Shown: positions 20,936-30,905 of the stretch, piece by piece
How the letters are laid out: each line of letters begins with the position of its first letter
How positions within the stretch are numbered: position 1 is the stretch's first letter
Assembly: GCA_963662175.1 (NCBI GenBank)
Contig: OY759217.1
Location: 20,214,562 to 20,278,561, forward strand
Reading direction: 5' to 3'
Length of the DNA: 64,000 nt
DNA from: Aradus depressus
Taxonomy: Eukaryota > Arthropoda > Insecta > Hemiptera > Aradidae
Program-made: the position numbers and the translations under genes
The notes under the pieces: model-generated
Seen by the model: the letters and a program-made list of their open reading frames with translations, nothing else
Databases searched by the model: none
Told to the model about the DNA's origin: nothing

Positions 20936-21064
20936 GATTTCAAATATGGAATTTCATGTTGATACATTCATGGCATCGGCATTTATTGGGGTGCTTACTC
21001 AATGCCGAAAGTTGACAGAAATTCCACAAGTTTCTTTTATTCCATCACAAGCCTGATCTCTCCT

Positions 21065-21190
21065 TTTTAATAAAGTTATAGCGCCCCAAACAATATCTGT
21101 AGTAAATATTTCAAAGCAATGTTTCAATTTTATATCAACGAATTATAAAATAATTTATTATTGGTAGTTTTTTTTAAAAATATGTAAAAT
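21065..21190 (-). repeat. DR-A end abutting MITE-W
   Basis: AAAGTTATAGCGCCCCAAA and TATTTCAAAGCAATGTTTCA; MITE-W begins 9 bp further on. Confidence 0.55.
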
Positions 21191-21198
21191 GTGTGTAA

Positions 21199-21440
21199 TG
21201 TGGCCATTATAGGGCTTTCTTATGCCAACCATTTTTTGTACAGATCACTGTTCCATTCATATTGTCGTTACTAAGAACGTCACACTCAGAACCACGTTGT
21301 ACAATGAAACATATGACGCTAACACATTACCTTCATAAACCCAGTAATGTCAGTATGAAATGAATATGGGAGTAGGGAAGGGGTGGGGCTGGGATCTCTA
21401 CAAACAGTGGTTGGTATAAGAAAGTCCTGTTATGACCACA
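21199..21440. mobile_element. MITE-W, 242-bp copy (family description)
   Basis: The left end is TGTGGCCATTATAGGGCTTT, then CTTATGCCAACCA and CAGATCACTG; the right end reversed reads TGTGGTCATAACAGGACTTT, then CTTATACCAACCACTG. The inverted ends are over 40 bp, with a short unrelated centre. At least eight other partial copies occur in the window and the right flank is usually CCACATCA. No transposase is present. Confidence 0.8.
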
Positions 21441-21620
21441 TCAGATATTTTCACTTTCTTTAACCTTTAGTTTAACTAAGTATTATAATAATGTGAAAAT
21501 CCATCATATCGAAGAATCAAGGTCCTTTGAAGACGTTTTGACAATTTTCTCAAAGCATTATGTATGTCTGTGTATATATTTGGAATTCATATTCAAATAT
21601 ATTTTATTCAAATCAACCTA

Positions 21621-21814
21621 TGGGAGCCATGGTGGCCGTGCGGGCTAGAGCGTAAGGCTTGGTCACATGGTCTCACTATGGCTTGTCCGGGAGTGAGTTT
21701 TATTTCGTAGATAGAACTCCCTCCCGGGGCCATGGATGTCGTAAATAACTAGATAACACAGTGACATGGCTAATATGCATCATACATAAGGCCAAAAAAA
21801 AAAATAAAAAAAAA
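21621..21814 (+). repeat. SINE-2, copy 2
   Basis: TGGCCGTGCGGGC (A-box region, 21633-21645), a deletion removing the B box, then GAGTGAGTTTTATTTCGTAG, CACAGTGACATGGCTAATAT and CATAAGGCC with an A-rich tail to 21814. Without its B box it cannot be transcribed as a normal SINE. Confidence 0.75.
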
Positions 21815-21889
21815 CTACATAGGTTATATGAAATGTCATAATTAAACTTAAAACTAAACAACAAATCACCTACAACATACATAAATAAC

Positions 21890-22430
21890 ATTATAATTTA
21901 AAAATCATCACAGTTAAAAAAATCTCTAATGTCATAAAATAAATGTTTTTTTTCAAAATAGTAAGAACACTCCTCAAAAGTTCCTTTTTGTTCAGCCTTC
22001 TCATCTCTTGGGGTAAATGATTATATATTTTTAATGGCATAATTATATTACTTCAGTCCTACTCAGCCTGTGATGTGGAATCTTGATATAGTTGCCGTCC
22101 CTAAGACCATATTTATGAGTTGTGATTCCTCACTTGTGTCCAGACTGGTTAGACAACTCATGATGTACTGGATGGAACCGGAAGTATGACCAATAGCCAG
22201 AAAAGGGGTTTACACTGAGCATTGTAAGGTGCCGAAGCAATGGTTCTCATTGTCCTTCTCTGGCACCTGAAGACCAGAAGTGCAGCTTGTGAGCCTCCCC
22301 AAAGTATTAGTCCATAATTAATGTGGCATTGAAACATTGTATAATAGACCATTTTCAATGTTTCTTTAGCAACTTTAGTTCTCAGCTTCCTCAAATTGGG
22401 ACTGAAACGCTCAAAAATTCACTCAGAAAC
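21890..22430 (-). pseudogene. LINE RT C-terminal fragment
   Basis: A 78-residue frame (22158-22394) reads LRTKVAKETLKMVYYTMFQC, INYGLILWGG, VFRCQRRTMRTIASAPYNAQ and CKPLFWLLVILPVPS, the post-RT segment of LINE proteins (YY-x-F-x-x-x-x-x-YGL-x-x-WG, then CxPLF). After frameshifts, downstream sequence adds LKIYNHLPQE and KKNIYFMTLEI, like the C terminus seen at 40649. Clade uncertain (CR1/Jockey-like group). SINE-2 lies just beyond its 3' end. Confidence 0.65.
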
Positions 22431-22900
22431 TTATTGTGGCAAATGAACTTGAAATTCAAAATAAAGATGTTACATATGCTTACTTAGAAGTAATTAGATT
22501 CGAGATTTGGAGCCTATGAACATTCTACAAGACACCGCTTCAATTTGTGATCTAATAAAAAATCTCAAAAATGAAATTTGTAGAAAAAACTGAAAGACAC
22601 ATCATATTATGTGGTACACATGTTCTCAATGTTAGACCCGTTTGCGAGATACATCCCATTTTTTTAGACGTTTCCTTGATTTATGCAAAACTAGTGAGTT
22701 AAACCGAAAAATTATTCCTTATTAAATTTCTGACAAAGCAAATACGTTCCAATTACATATATACAGACGTACAGACAGACATTACCGCCAAAATGGTCAA
22801 TACATATTAATGGAACTTTGAAACGTAAAATTCCATTGAAAACTCGATCTTGAATTTCGCTTAAACAATATTTTCTAGTACCTTTAGTATAAGAAATTTA
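22400..22900. repeat. DR-A, rearranged: two halves in opposite orientation
   Basis: About 22435-22735 is reverse-oriented (GTTTGCGAGATACATCCC, TTAGACGTTTCCTTGATTTA). From about 22740 the order flips to forward distal sequence (ACGTTCCAATTACATA, GAAAACTCGATCTTGAATTT). An inversion or recombination between copies explains this. Confidence 0.55.
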
Positions 22901-23099
22901 AAAAAAAAAGGACAGAACGAAAACCGAAAAAGCCTTTTTTTTGTTTCATGAATCAAAAGAATTGAAGCTAGTAAAAAATAAAAAAATAAGGTCAGTTTAT
23001 GGACCGTGACATAAGATTTATTACAGTGATATCGATGTTTAACTCTTGCCCAAGGTAAAAGGTTACCAATTTGTCGACGGATTTATGAGTTTCTGCTTT

Positions 23100-23190
23100 A
23101 TATAGTGGGTGGGGGGGGGGGGGGGGGGGGGGGGTCTTTGAAAAAAAAAAAAGAGAAAAGGAAAATATATATATATATATATATATATAA
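23100..23190. repeat. Poly-G tract and AT microsatellite
   Basis: 24 G at 23111-23134, a short A-rich stretch, then a TA dinucleotide run at 23166-23188. Confidence 0.9.
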
Positions 23191-23545
23191 ACTGTTGTGG
23201 AGGGAGAAAGGGAGTGAGTTTAAGTCGGGTTGAGGTATAGGGACGGTCGTAAATCGAGAGGGGCCTTTAACATGCCAGTGTGGTATGTGTGCCTAAGGAC
23301 TTTTGATATATCATTAAAACCGGGGAATATTCCTCCATGATGAACTGAAGGGCACTCAAAATCCAGACCAGGGCAGCCAGCTTTATTTATACTCACTGCC
23401 ATATTTTGAATAATATTTAATGCTATTGTGGAATATATAAATAAACAAGCCTTCAATATGACTCAAGGAGGGGCAAGAAATATAAAATTAAAAAGAAATT
23501 TACATTGTTATCCTTTCTCCTCATCATGACCCAGTCCGGACGGTA
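23191..23545. other. No feature recognised
   Basis: The 78-residue minus-strand frame at 23220-23456 has no identifiable motif. Confidence 0.3.
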
Positions 23546-23548
23546 TCA

Positions 23549-23718
23549 CGTCTAAATATCTTATCCAAAATGTGAAACGACAAAATATCTTATCCAAAAT
23601 ATCAAACGACAAAATATCTTATCCATAATATCAAACGACAAAATATCTTATCCAAAATATCAAACGACAAAATATCTTATCCAAAAAATCAAACGACAAA
23701 ATACCTTAGCCAAAATTT
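23549..23718. repeat. 29-bp tandem array
   Basis: Five to six units of ATCTTATCCAAAATATCAAA plus CGACAAAAT, stepping 29 bp from 23558; the last units are diverged. No spacers, so not CRISPR-like. Confidence 0.9.
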
Positions 23719-23742
23719 CTAATCTAAAAATATTATGGTGTA

Positions 23743-24263
23743 TCATATATATAAAGCTGAAAATGTCTGTGTGTTGTACCGCTATAACTCACGAACGGCT
23801 TGATGGATTTGATTAATTTTTTTTTAAATTTGTTCGTCATCGTCTGTGGAAGGTTATAGGCGTATTAGTACCTCAATATCTGGTCCATCCCAGCATCCAC
23901 CCACGCAATCTTTGTAACTCAAAAACCACTGCAATGATTAATGAGGAATCTTTTTGAATAGATAAGTTTTATCTACCGGAAGGTTAAGATCTATTTTTTA
24001 ATCAACCCCTGGTCCATCCCAGCATCCACTCACGCAATCTCTGTAAATCGAAAACCATTGCTACGATTAATGAGAAATCTTTTTGAATAAATTAGTTTTA
24101 GCTCCAAAGCTAGCGTTACTACAGTTGGACTATAAGCCTTATTCCGTATGAGTAATTGAAAATTATAACATCATGAATGTACTGTCGAGGAACTGAATAG
24201 CCTTATAGGAGATATTGGGAGAAAAGTCAAAGTTCCCCGGGCAACGCCGGGTATTACTGCTAG
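23743..24263 (+). mobile_element. Non-autonomous Helitron, complete
   Basis: 521 bp. The 5' end is TCATATATATAAAGCTG after an A; the 3' end has hairpin CCCGG-GCAACG-CCGGG (24236-24251), then TATTACTG and CTAG, followed by T. It carries two internal direct repeats of about 129 bp (each starting TGGTCCATCCCAGCATCCA). The near-identical second copy at 6214-6737 defines both ends. It abuts the 29-bp array. Confidence 0.85.
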
Positions 24264-24551
24264 TTATATCTAAAACCTAAATAATAAATGATATGATATT
24301 ATCATATTCTATAATATCTAAAACTTATATATTTTCTGTAATATCGATTTAATAATATTGGTCGTTAAAATAATTATTATGACTCACTTAGTGGAATGTT
24401 TATGCCTAGTTTAATACGTATGATTTGTTTTTCTCTTTACAATTATATTCAATTCATGGCGTCCGTGATGGTAAAGTTTTGCCCCTCGTATATGTTTTAG
24501 CTCCTAACAAATTATCTCGTTTGTACACAAAGGTCCTTAAGAAATAAAAAG

Positions 24552-24663
24552 AGTTTGAGCCTGATCTGAAGCCAAAGACAGTTTGAGCCTGATCTGAAGC
24601 CAAAGACAGTTTGAGCCTGATCTGAAGCCAAAGACAGTTTGAGCCTGATCTGAAGCCAAAGAC
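24552..24663. repeat. 28-bp tandem array, 4 identical units
   Basis: AGTTTGAGCCTGATCTGAAG plus CCAAAGAC, repeated four times without change, which suggests recent expansion. Confidence 0.95.
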
Positions 24664-24699
24664 TTTCAACAAACATTTATTTATTCATTCAAAGTGTGT

Positions 24700-24984
24700 T
24701 TTGAGAAGCTGGACTGTTTCACTAAAAGGACCGATGGGAGGCTCAACATTTTATTTCTTAGAAAACACAAGCGCACTAGGAAATTTCAGAACACTCGGTA
24801 AAAAATTTGAATGCCCAGGAAAAAAATTTAAAGACTAAGATTTAAAATGCACAGTACAAAATTGTACTTTACTGAGTAAATCCAACTGCACTTGTGTACT
24901 GTGTATTTTAAATATTAGTCTTTATTTTTTTTTAATAGACATTCAATTTTTTACCTAGTGTTCTGATATTTCCTACTGCGCCTT
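24700..24984. mobile_element. MITE with about 90-bp inverted ends
   Basis: Symmetric arms around 24876: left from 24771 (GCGCACTAGGAAATTTCAG, then GTAAAAAATTTGAATG), right ending 24981 (reversed GCGCAGTAGGAAATATCAG, then GTAAAAAATTGAATG), with scattered mismatches. The flank 24705-24760 (CTGTTTCACTAAAAGGACCG) also occurs, inverted, in the related locus at 38640-38870, so the family may be longer than the inverted part. Confidence 0.7.
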
Positions 24985-24997
24985 ATTAACCGTGAAT

Positions 24998-25075
24998 CAG
25001 GTCAAAAAAAAATAATTTCTGACCGATTACATAACTTTCCCTATACTTCGTATAGTTGGAGAAGTAAAAAAAACT
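24998..25075 (-). repeat. DR-B 5' end fragment
   Basis: TTTCTGACCGATTACATAAC and TTCCCTATACTTCGTATAG, the complement of the conserved DR-B start. Confidence 0.6.
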
Positions 25076-25209
25076 AATTTCACTGGAGAATATTGCCTGG
25101 ATTCCAGGCCGACTTGGGAAAACTAATTCTGTCTGGAGATCCCAAGAATTCAAGAAGTTAAAACATGTAAACAAGGGATAACATTAAGTGAGGTCACAGT
25201 TGCATCCGC

Positions 25210-25246
25210 ATGCATCCACACAACACATTTTGCTGTGTGGATGCAT
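25210..25246. repeat. Short hairpin, 12-bp stem
   Basis: ATGCATCCACAC and its reverse complement GTGTGGATGCAT separated by 13 nt. Confidence 0.7.
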
Positions 25247-25384
25247 ATAGGAAATACAATTTAGGACTCTCATAGTTAAAGCTCGGATTCCCTTGGAATT
25301 GCATTTTTTTTTTTTCGCTTGCATGAAATCATTAAATAACAATTTATTTTTACGAATTAAGGCATCCTGATTAATAGACATAAA

Positions 25385-25688
25385 TTTTATTTTTCACGAA
25401 ATTGCACGTTTTAAATTTTTTAGCGAAATTGCATATTTTAGGTTTTTACTGCACAAAATTGCATATTTTGTTGTAATTTGAAAATTTATTTGTAAGTTAG
25501 TTTGAAAATGTACAAATTTGTTAATCGACAAATTTACAACCAACTCAAAAAGTACAATGCGGCAATAAATGATGAAGATATTGAATTGGATCTAAAAGCT
25601 GAGATTTTAAGCAGCTACAAAAATGCCCATCACAAGCGTCAGTGTCAAGAGGTCGTTTTCCCAGCTACAACACATACTTAGCGATAGG
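25385..25688 (+). other. Imperfect AAATTGCA repeats and a 58-codon frame
   Basis: 25395-25470 holds three imperfect units with (G/C)AAATTGCA(C/T)(G/A)TTTT. The frame 25509-25685 (MYKFVNRQIYNQLKKYNAAI at its start, acidic middle, Lys/His end) ends before the pogo-like insertion. It is not recognised; the AAATTGCA motifs recall subterminal repeats of hAT elements, but that is speculation. Confidence 0.2.
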
Positions 25689-25769
25689 CGGCACAGTTTT
25701 TCAGACAAGAATTTTAAAATGTATTTAGTGGTAAATTTTAACACATCAAATGCTGAAGTAAACAATATA

Positions 25770-26317
25770 CAGTAGACTCTCCCTTATCTGGCGTTCTGTT
25801 AACCGGCGCGCTCCCTTATCTGGCGCTCGCAAAATAATATCAAATTTGTTGAACTAAAATTAACATTCAATTATTAGATTATCAATTATATGAGCCGCGT
25901 GTATTTACGAGCACATAATAATTCCGTAACTCACGAATCTTTTATGTATCTTTATTGTACATACATACATAAATACATAAGAGAACGCCGATTTTTTACC
26001 GATTACGGTTTTTTTAACAAATAATATTTTTAGAGTTTTGATTTTGTTTTAAATATTTTTAATGCTTGGATAAATATACATATGTACGTACATATAATAA
26101 ATCAATGTTCAGTAAGTACATATTTGTCAATTTAATAAATGTTATCAACAGAATACATACCTACGTGTTTTATTCCTTAGCTCACGTAAAAACACTTTTT
26201 TTTAATGCTTTAGTTGATATATTTTTTCTTATTAATTGATGATTTCCGTTATCCGGCGTTTTCTGTTACCCGGCGTCACGTCGATCCCGGCAACGCCGGA
26301 TAAGGGAGAGTCTACTG
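25770..26317. mobile_element. Pogo/Tigger-like MITE with TA duplication
   Basis: 548 bp bounded by TA on both sides (25768-25769, 26318-26319). The ends are inverted: CAGTAGACTCTCCCTTATCT with GGCG, and CAGTAGACTCTCCCTTATCC with GGCG (reversed). Extra GTTA(A/C)CCGGCG-like subterminal motifs occur at both ends. The CAGTAGA start, TA target and subterminal repeats fit pogo-group elements. No transposase remains. Confidence 0.8.
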
Positions 26318-26329
26318 TATATCAATTTC

Positions 26330-27100
26330 ATTAAAATCAAATTCTCGGCCTCGAGTAATGTGGTGAGCTGTTTTGTATTTTACATATCTCTAGTATTTTT
26401 TTAAAATGTATACATATTTGCTTTTGAAATTAAAACATGGAGCTACAAAAAAACTTGTGTTTTGAGTAAATATTTTTATATTATTATAAATTGTATAAAT
26501 AAATTCCTTTAGGCTTTTTATTTTATAGATTTATTTTTGAACCCTACTCAATTTTATGCTGAAAAAAAGAGTTATTTCATTTACAAGTTAGGCAGGATTT
26601 TATTTTTTTTTGCACATTTTTGCAAGTTTTGGCCTTTTTATTACACGTTTTTTAATTTTTTTCGGGCATGTACTGGTCCAATCGGCACGTTACGTCACCT
26701 CCAGTGTAGCCAACCTTTTGTAAATAACCTGCTTGATTGAGCTCCTCTCCATCACTGCGTCATCAGCTCAGTTTACTTACAAGAGACAGGACTATGTGTT
26801 TACATCTGTAATCATTGTGCTTTGTGGGGATTTTGGACAGAGAGCAATATATTTATGAATTGTTTCAAGAATATGTTTCAAATAGAAAGGTTAATTATTA
26901 TTTTTTCAAATGTGTGTATGTATATTTTCTAAATATGTTTTCAGAGGTAAGATAAATAGTTCGATTCCTCCATAAGTTTATTTAGATTGCTCTATGTTGT
27001 ATTCCTAAATATTATTATTTTCTATTCTCTTAAGAGGTTTCTTGCACTACCATTTTTACTTTTTTGTGTTATCAATTAATACAAAGTTTTTTTTTTTTTT
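26330..27100. other. AT-rich, no feature recognised
   Basis: T-rich homopolymers and short frames only. Confidence 0.35.
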
Positions 27101-27104
27101 ACTT

Positions 27105-27195
27105 TCCAAAGTATAAAGGAAGTTATGTAATCGGATAGAAATTTTCATCGGAATTTCATGTTTTTCGACGACCTAATTTTGAAAATGAAAAGAAA
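27105..27195 (+). repeat. DR-B 5' end fragment
   Basis: AAGTATAAAGGAAGTTATGT, CATCGGAATTTCATG, then the A-rich AATGAAAAGAAAAAA stretch. Confidence 0.6.
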
Positions 27196-27504
27196 AAACA
27201 TTAAGGCGTAGTCAAGGTCCACGCCGTAGATTTTCCGTGAAAACGTCGGGATAAAATCATTTTTCATTTTCTTTTCGATGCTGCCGTAGCTCTTGCATTT
27301 GCTCGGCACTAGACTTTTTAGGCTTTTAAATTCCTTTTGATGCGAGCTTTCCTCTGATTTGCGTTTTATATAATTCTGCACATATTTACGATTCATATGA
27401 GACATCTTTAATTTTTTTGCTATTTTCAATTTAATATAGATTTTTACATATATTCCGGCGAATGTTTTTATTGTTTCACTTAGAGTTCTATTAGTCCTCC
27501 TCAA
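27145..27504 (-). CDS. Unassigned Lys-rich frame
   Basis: A 119-residue minus-strand frame, very Lys-rich in the middle. Its last third overlaps the DR-B fragment, so that part at least is not genuine. The section 27230-27430 has somewhat codon-like composition. No domain is recognised and it may be decayed element sequence. The sequence upstream (27500-27740) has more CpG than its surroundings. Confidence 0.15.
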   Translation of the reverse strand: MRRTNRTLSETIKTFAGIYVKIYIKLKIAKKLKMSHMNRKYVQNYIKRKSEESSHQKEFKSLKSLVPSKCKSYGSIEKKMKNDFIPTFSRKIYGVDLDYALMFFLFIFKIRSSKNMKFR

Positions 27505-27764
27505 GCTCTGACACCCGAATCAACGTCCTATCTAAACGCGTTATCACGCTACCCTAATTTCTAATTTTACACAACGCTAATTCGCAACAATCATCCAACT
27601 GGCGCCCACACTAGCCCGATAACGTCACAGGCAAAACAAACACTGCACAACAAACACGTTTGTTATTATCGATTGAAATCTGACGGTATTTTGTAACACA
27701 AGAAAGTTTGACCGGCTAACATTGTGCTTAACGAGCGAAAAGACGTTTTCACGTCAAAAAATAT

Positions 27765-28050
27765 ATATTTATCTGTGTGTGTCTTTGAACACGATCACTC
27801 CAATAAAATGAATTAAGGCTTAACATAAATATTCCAATAACTGCCATTGTAATGAATGTATTGACACGTTTCACATGTAATTTCAAAATCTCATAAGTAT
27901 GACACCTATTAATTTTCAGGGGATCCAGCCGAATGGAAGAGGGGGATCAGAAGGATTCAAGTACTCTGATGACTGCCGATGTGACGAATATGTCGTCACA
28001 AATATTTAGTATGAGGATTAAGCCGCCATGTAAGACAATTATTGATTTAT
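27765..28050 (+). repeat. DR-B internal and distal part
   Basis: GTGTGTCTTTGAACACGATC, GTAATGAATGTATTGACACG, CCTATTAATTTTCAGGGGAT and TTTAGTATGAGGATTAAG, followed by ATT/TTA microsatellite at 28055-28085. Confidence 0.6.
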
Positions 28051-28051
28051 A

Positions 28052-28082
<31 letters not shown>

Positions 28083-28129
28083 TTATAGAGCGTAGACATA
28101 GTGATTTTTGGTGACTTACCAGACTTTTT

Positions 28130-28420
28130 TATTATTTCCCCAGCTATGCGAAGTGTAGGGGAAGTTATGTAATCGGACAGGAATTTCCATCGTAGTTTCA
28201 TGTTTTCTACCCCTAATTCCAAAAATGAAAAAAAAAAAACAATTTGTTATCATTGTATATAAGATAACTCCCAATAGAATGACTGTCTTGACACTCAATT
28301 TTAGATGTGTATTCTGAACGATATATGTTACAATAAGAACGACACCTATTAATTTTCAGCCAAATTGACCAAAAGAAAGGGGGGATTAGAGATGTATCTT
28401 AACTCTAATAACTGCCTAGA
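28130..28420 (+). repeat. DR-B 5' half
   Basis: CCCAGCTATGCGAAGTGTAG, GGAAGTTATGTAATCGGACA and ACACCTATTAATTTTCAGCC; cut by a SINE-1 head at 28428. Confidence 0.65.
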
Positions 28421-28427
28421 TAAAAAG

Positions 28428-28505
28428 AATGAAGGGCCTCAGCCGGGTTTCGAAACCGCGATCTTAGCTCAATGACAAGCTACCTCTGAGCTACTGGCGC
28501 CCTCG
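28428..28505 (-). repeat. SINE-1 head fragment
   Basis: Only the tRNA-like part is present: B box as GGGTTTCGAAACC complement (28445-28457) and A-box side CCTCTGAGCTACTGGCGCCC. Confidence 0.65.
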
Positions 28506-28509
28506 TTGC

Positions 28510-29005
28510 TACCAAAAAAGTATTTTGTTAAAAATATTATGTTAACTCAAGAAATTCTGATATATTATTAACTTTAATATTTTATTATTCAAACATTTTC
28601 AGTGAAAATTCCAACTATTAACTAATTTACATATGGAAATCGGATAGTATGTACTTGAGGGTTGAAGAGTTCTGAGACCAGTACTCGTATATTATCAAGA
28701 GTCATATACGTTCGATTTTGCGTCTGTATAATACATTGTATGAAAAATGATTACTTAGTATTTTATTTTTGATTATCAGAATATTTCAATAAGAGGAATG
28801 GTGGAGTTTAATATAGAATGGCAAATTTTAAATATTATGCTTTCACAGAACAAATCCCTCGAATATTAAATTCTTTCAGGAAAACGTATTAGCTGGGGTA
28901 TTTCATGTTTCAATCGATTCATTTATAATGAATTATAAATTATATTCCTGCAGCAGAGCCGCGCCTAAGAAATTAGCTACCCGAGTGGGGCATTAGATGG
29001 GATAG
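28510..29005. other. No feature recognised
   Basis: AT-rich, no shared repeats found. Confidence 0.35.
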
Positions 29006-29009
29006 AGGA

Positions 29010-30405
29010 ACAGTGAAATCACTTTTCGCATCCTAAATGTCAGAATGGTGTCCAGTCCACAGGCTGCCTCTCAGCGCTTCTTCGCCCCCGTGTTACCCCG
29101 TCCGGCCGACTACTCACAATGTTTCGAATAGGATCGCCTGGGCATCATCCTTGACTGGAAAGGCCACATATCTTGCATTTTCTGTAAATCTTTTCACTCC
29201 TTAGCTCAATTTCTCGGCATGTTCTATCACACAGCTCCGAGCAACTCCTCGTATCCTCCCTCGTCTTTCCTCATTTCGACTACGGGTGCTAGGTCTCTAA
29301 TGATTTGAGAAAGGGACTCGATAACAAACTCCAACGTACTCTGAACACTCACGTCACACTTGCTTTCCATGACCATACAAATCGAGTTGAAATGGCTTCA
29401 ACCCTCTTACCTTCCAGGTTCTTTCTTCTTATAAATTCTAAAATCCAAAGAACCCTACAACCTTTACCAAATGTTTCAATTCAAGTCCTCCTTCCACCAG
29501 ATCCCGTTCTTCAGACCTCTGCATTTCCTCCCATCCCTCCTCTGCCTCCACAACTCGTACCTCCTCTCACTACTCCCTGCTTCCCACCTCCCGTCACTCT
29601 CCTTCCGTAGCTTCCTTCAAATCTTTACATTCCAATTCAAGTCCTCCGTCCACCAGATCCCGTTCTTCAGACCTCTGCATCTCCTCCCATCCCTCCGCTG
29701 CCTCCACAACTCGTTCCTCCTCTCACTACTCCCTGCTTCCCACCTCCCGTCACTCTCCTTCCGTAGCTTCCTTCAAATCCTTACATTCCCATTCAAGTCC
29801 TCCTTTCACCAGGTCCCGTTCTTCAGACCTCTGCATCTCCTCCCATCCCTCCTCTGCCTCCACAACTCGTTCCTCCTCTCACTACTCCCTGCTTCCCATC
29901 TCCCCTCACTCTCCTTCCATGGCTTCCTTCATATCCTCACATTCCAATTCCTCATCAATCGACAAACAGTCCTCCGCCTCTGGTTAGCCTTCCATTCCCC
30001 TTCTTACGTATTTTCCCGCTCTTTATTCTGATTATCTTTCTATTTATTCTATAAGTTTATTTGCTTTAAACCTTGTCTGGGGATCCGCCCCTTTCTTCTT
30101 TACTCAGATACTCTGTTATTAATGTATTCTTCTCTGTCTATTTTTATTTTATTTCCTTTTCTCTCTATATTTATACAGATACATTTATTTTCTTCTTAAT
30201 TAACCTGTTTATTTTAATTTATTTTTTGTTCTATTCATTTACATTTATTATTGCCTTGTGTTTTTCCACTGTTGTACTATTTTGTTCTTTATTTTCTTTC
30301 TTTGTAGAGCATACTACATACACTTTCTTTTCTTATCGACATTATATGTATTTATTCTTAAAGGATCTCGGTTCCAGAATAAAATTTCTTTTCATTTCAT
30401 TTCAA
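29010..30405 (+). pseudogene. LINE C-terminal region and 3' UTR
   Basis: Frameshifted translation gives LGIILDWKGHISCIFCKSFH (thumb-type LGI-LD-x-x-x-W-x-x-HI), then PHFDYGC, SNDLRKGLDNKLQRTLNTHV and a tail rich in Leu/Ser/Pro. This pattern (DYG, then LQR-LN) is the post-RT segment of CR1/Rex/Daphne-type LINEs; the exact clade is uncertain. The 3' UTR runs to 30375, with AATAAA near 30378 and a TTTCA repeat tail at 30387-30403. No RT catalytic motif remains. Confidence 0.6.
29474..29944. repeat. 156-bp tandem repeat, three units, in frame
   Basis: Units start at 29474, 29630 and 29786, with a stub at 29942. Each encodes a 52-residue block beginning FQFKSS and containing IPFFRPLH and LLSLLPASHLPSLSF. 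Because 156 is a multiple of three, the frame of 186 residues (29471-30031) stays open. It lies in the LINE C-terminal tail. Confidence 0.9.
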
Positions 30406-30660
30406 AATTAAGACCATTTTATTTCGGGGCCTGAATATCTTTGTAAGATACCGCTTATATTTGTAACTTAATCAAAAGTTGTAGAGAAAACAGAAAGGCA
30501 CATTTTTTATGCCTCACTTTTTTCGAAAACCATTCTGATGTCTTGGCACCCATTTTTTCTAGATGTTTGTTCGATTAACGCGAAGAGGGTTTGTCCTATC
30601 GAAAACTTAATTTAAACCAAAAATGTTCCATATATCATTTCCAGTCGTCTTAATGTCCTA
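30405..30660 (-). repeat. DR-A fragment
   Basis: AATTAAGACCATTTTATTTC, CTTAATCAAAAGTTGTAGAG and GTTTGTCCTATCGAAAACTT; it abuts the LINE tail. Confidence 0.6.
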
Positions 30661-30687
30661 AGAGTTGAGATAGATGATTACAAAAAT

Positions 30688-30748
30688 GAAAAAATAAATG
30701 ATTTCTGTGTGTGAACACGATTACTCTCGATAGAATGAATGTATCGAC
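30688..30748 (+). repeat. DR-B fragment
   Basis: TTCTGTGTGTGAACACGATT and ACTCTCGATAGAATGAATGT, then a break into Penelope-like coding. Confidence 0.55.
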
Positions 30749-30905
30749 CGAACGTATACATACAGAATCTAACATGGTAAAAAGAAAATGTATGGAAGCA
30801 TTATACATAGCAGATAATATTGATAGAACACTTAACTTTAAAACCGACTCTAGAAATCTAAACATTGTCTATGCTGAAACTCTGGCAAATTTAAAAAACA
30901 TATAA
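30749..30905 (+). pseudogene. Penelope-like C-terminal coding remnant
   Basis: The frame reads RIHTESNMVKRKCMEALYIA, DNIDRTLNFKTDSRNLNIVY and AETL. An R-x-x-x-E-x-x-x-I-x-x-x-x-x-x-x-N-x-x-x-(D/G) pattern follows the GIY-YIG domain in Penelope-like proteins, and this segment fits. A conserved stem-loop typical of such 3' ends lies downstream (31529-31544). Upstream coding is replaced by DR-B sequence. Confidence 0.45.

Noticed and set aside
23549..23718. CRISPR-like repeat array
   Set aside because: Units are directly tand​em with no unique spacers, and the window is eukaryotic.
29471..30031. 186-residue Leu/Ser-rich membrane-like protein
   Set aside because: It lies in the C-terminal tail and 3' region of a LINE and is a product of a 156-bp triplication.
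30073..30411. 112-residue aromatic-rich protein
   Set aside because: This is T-rich LINE 3' UTR running into the TTTCA tail; the frame has no conserved motif.
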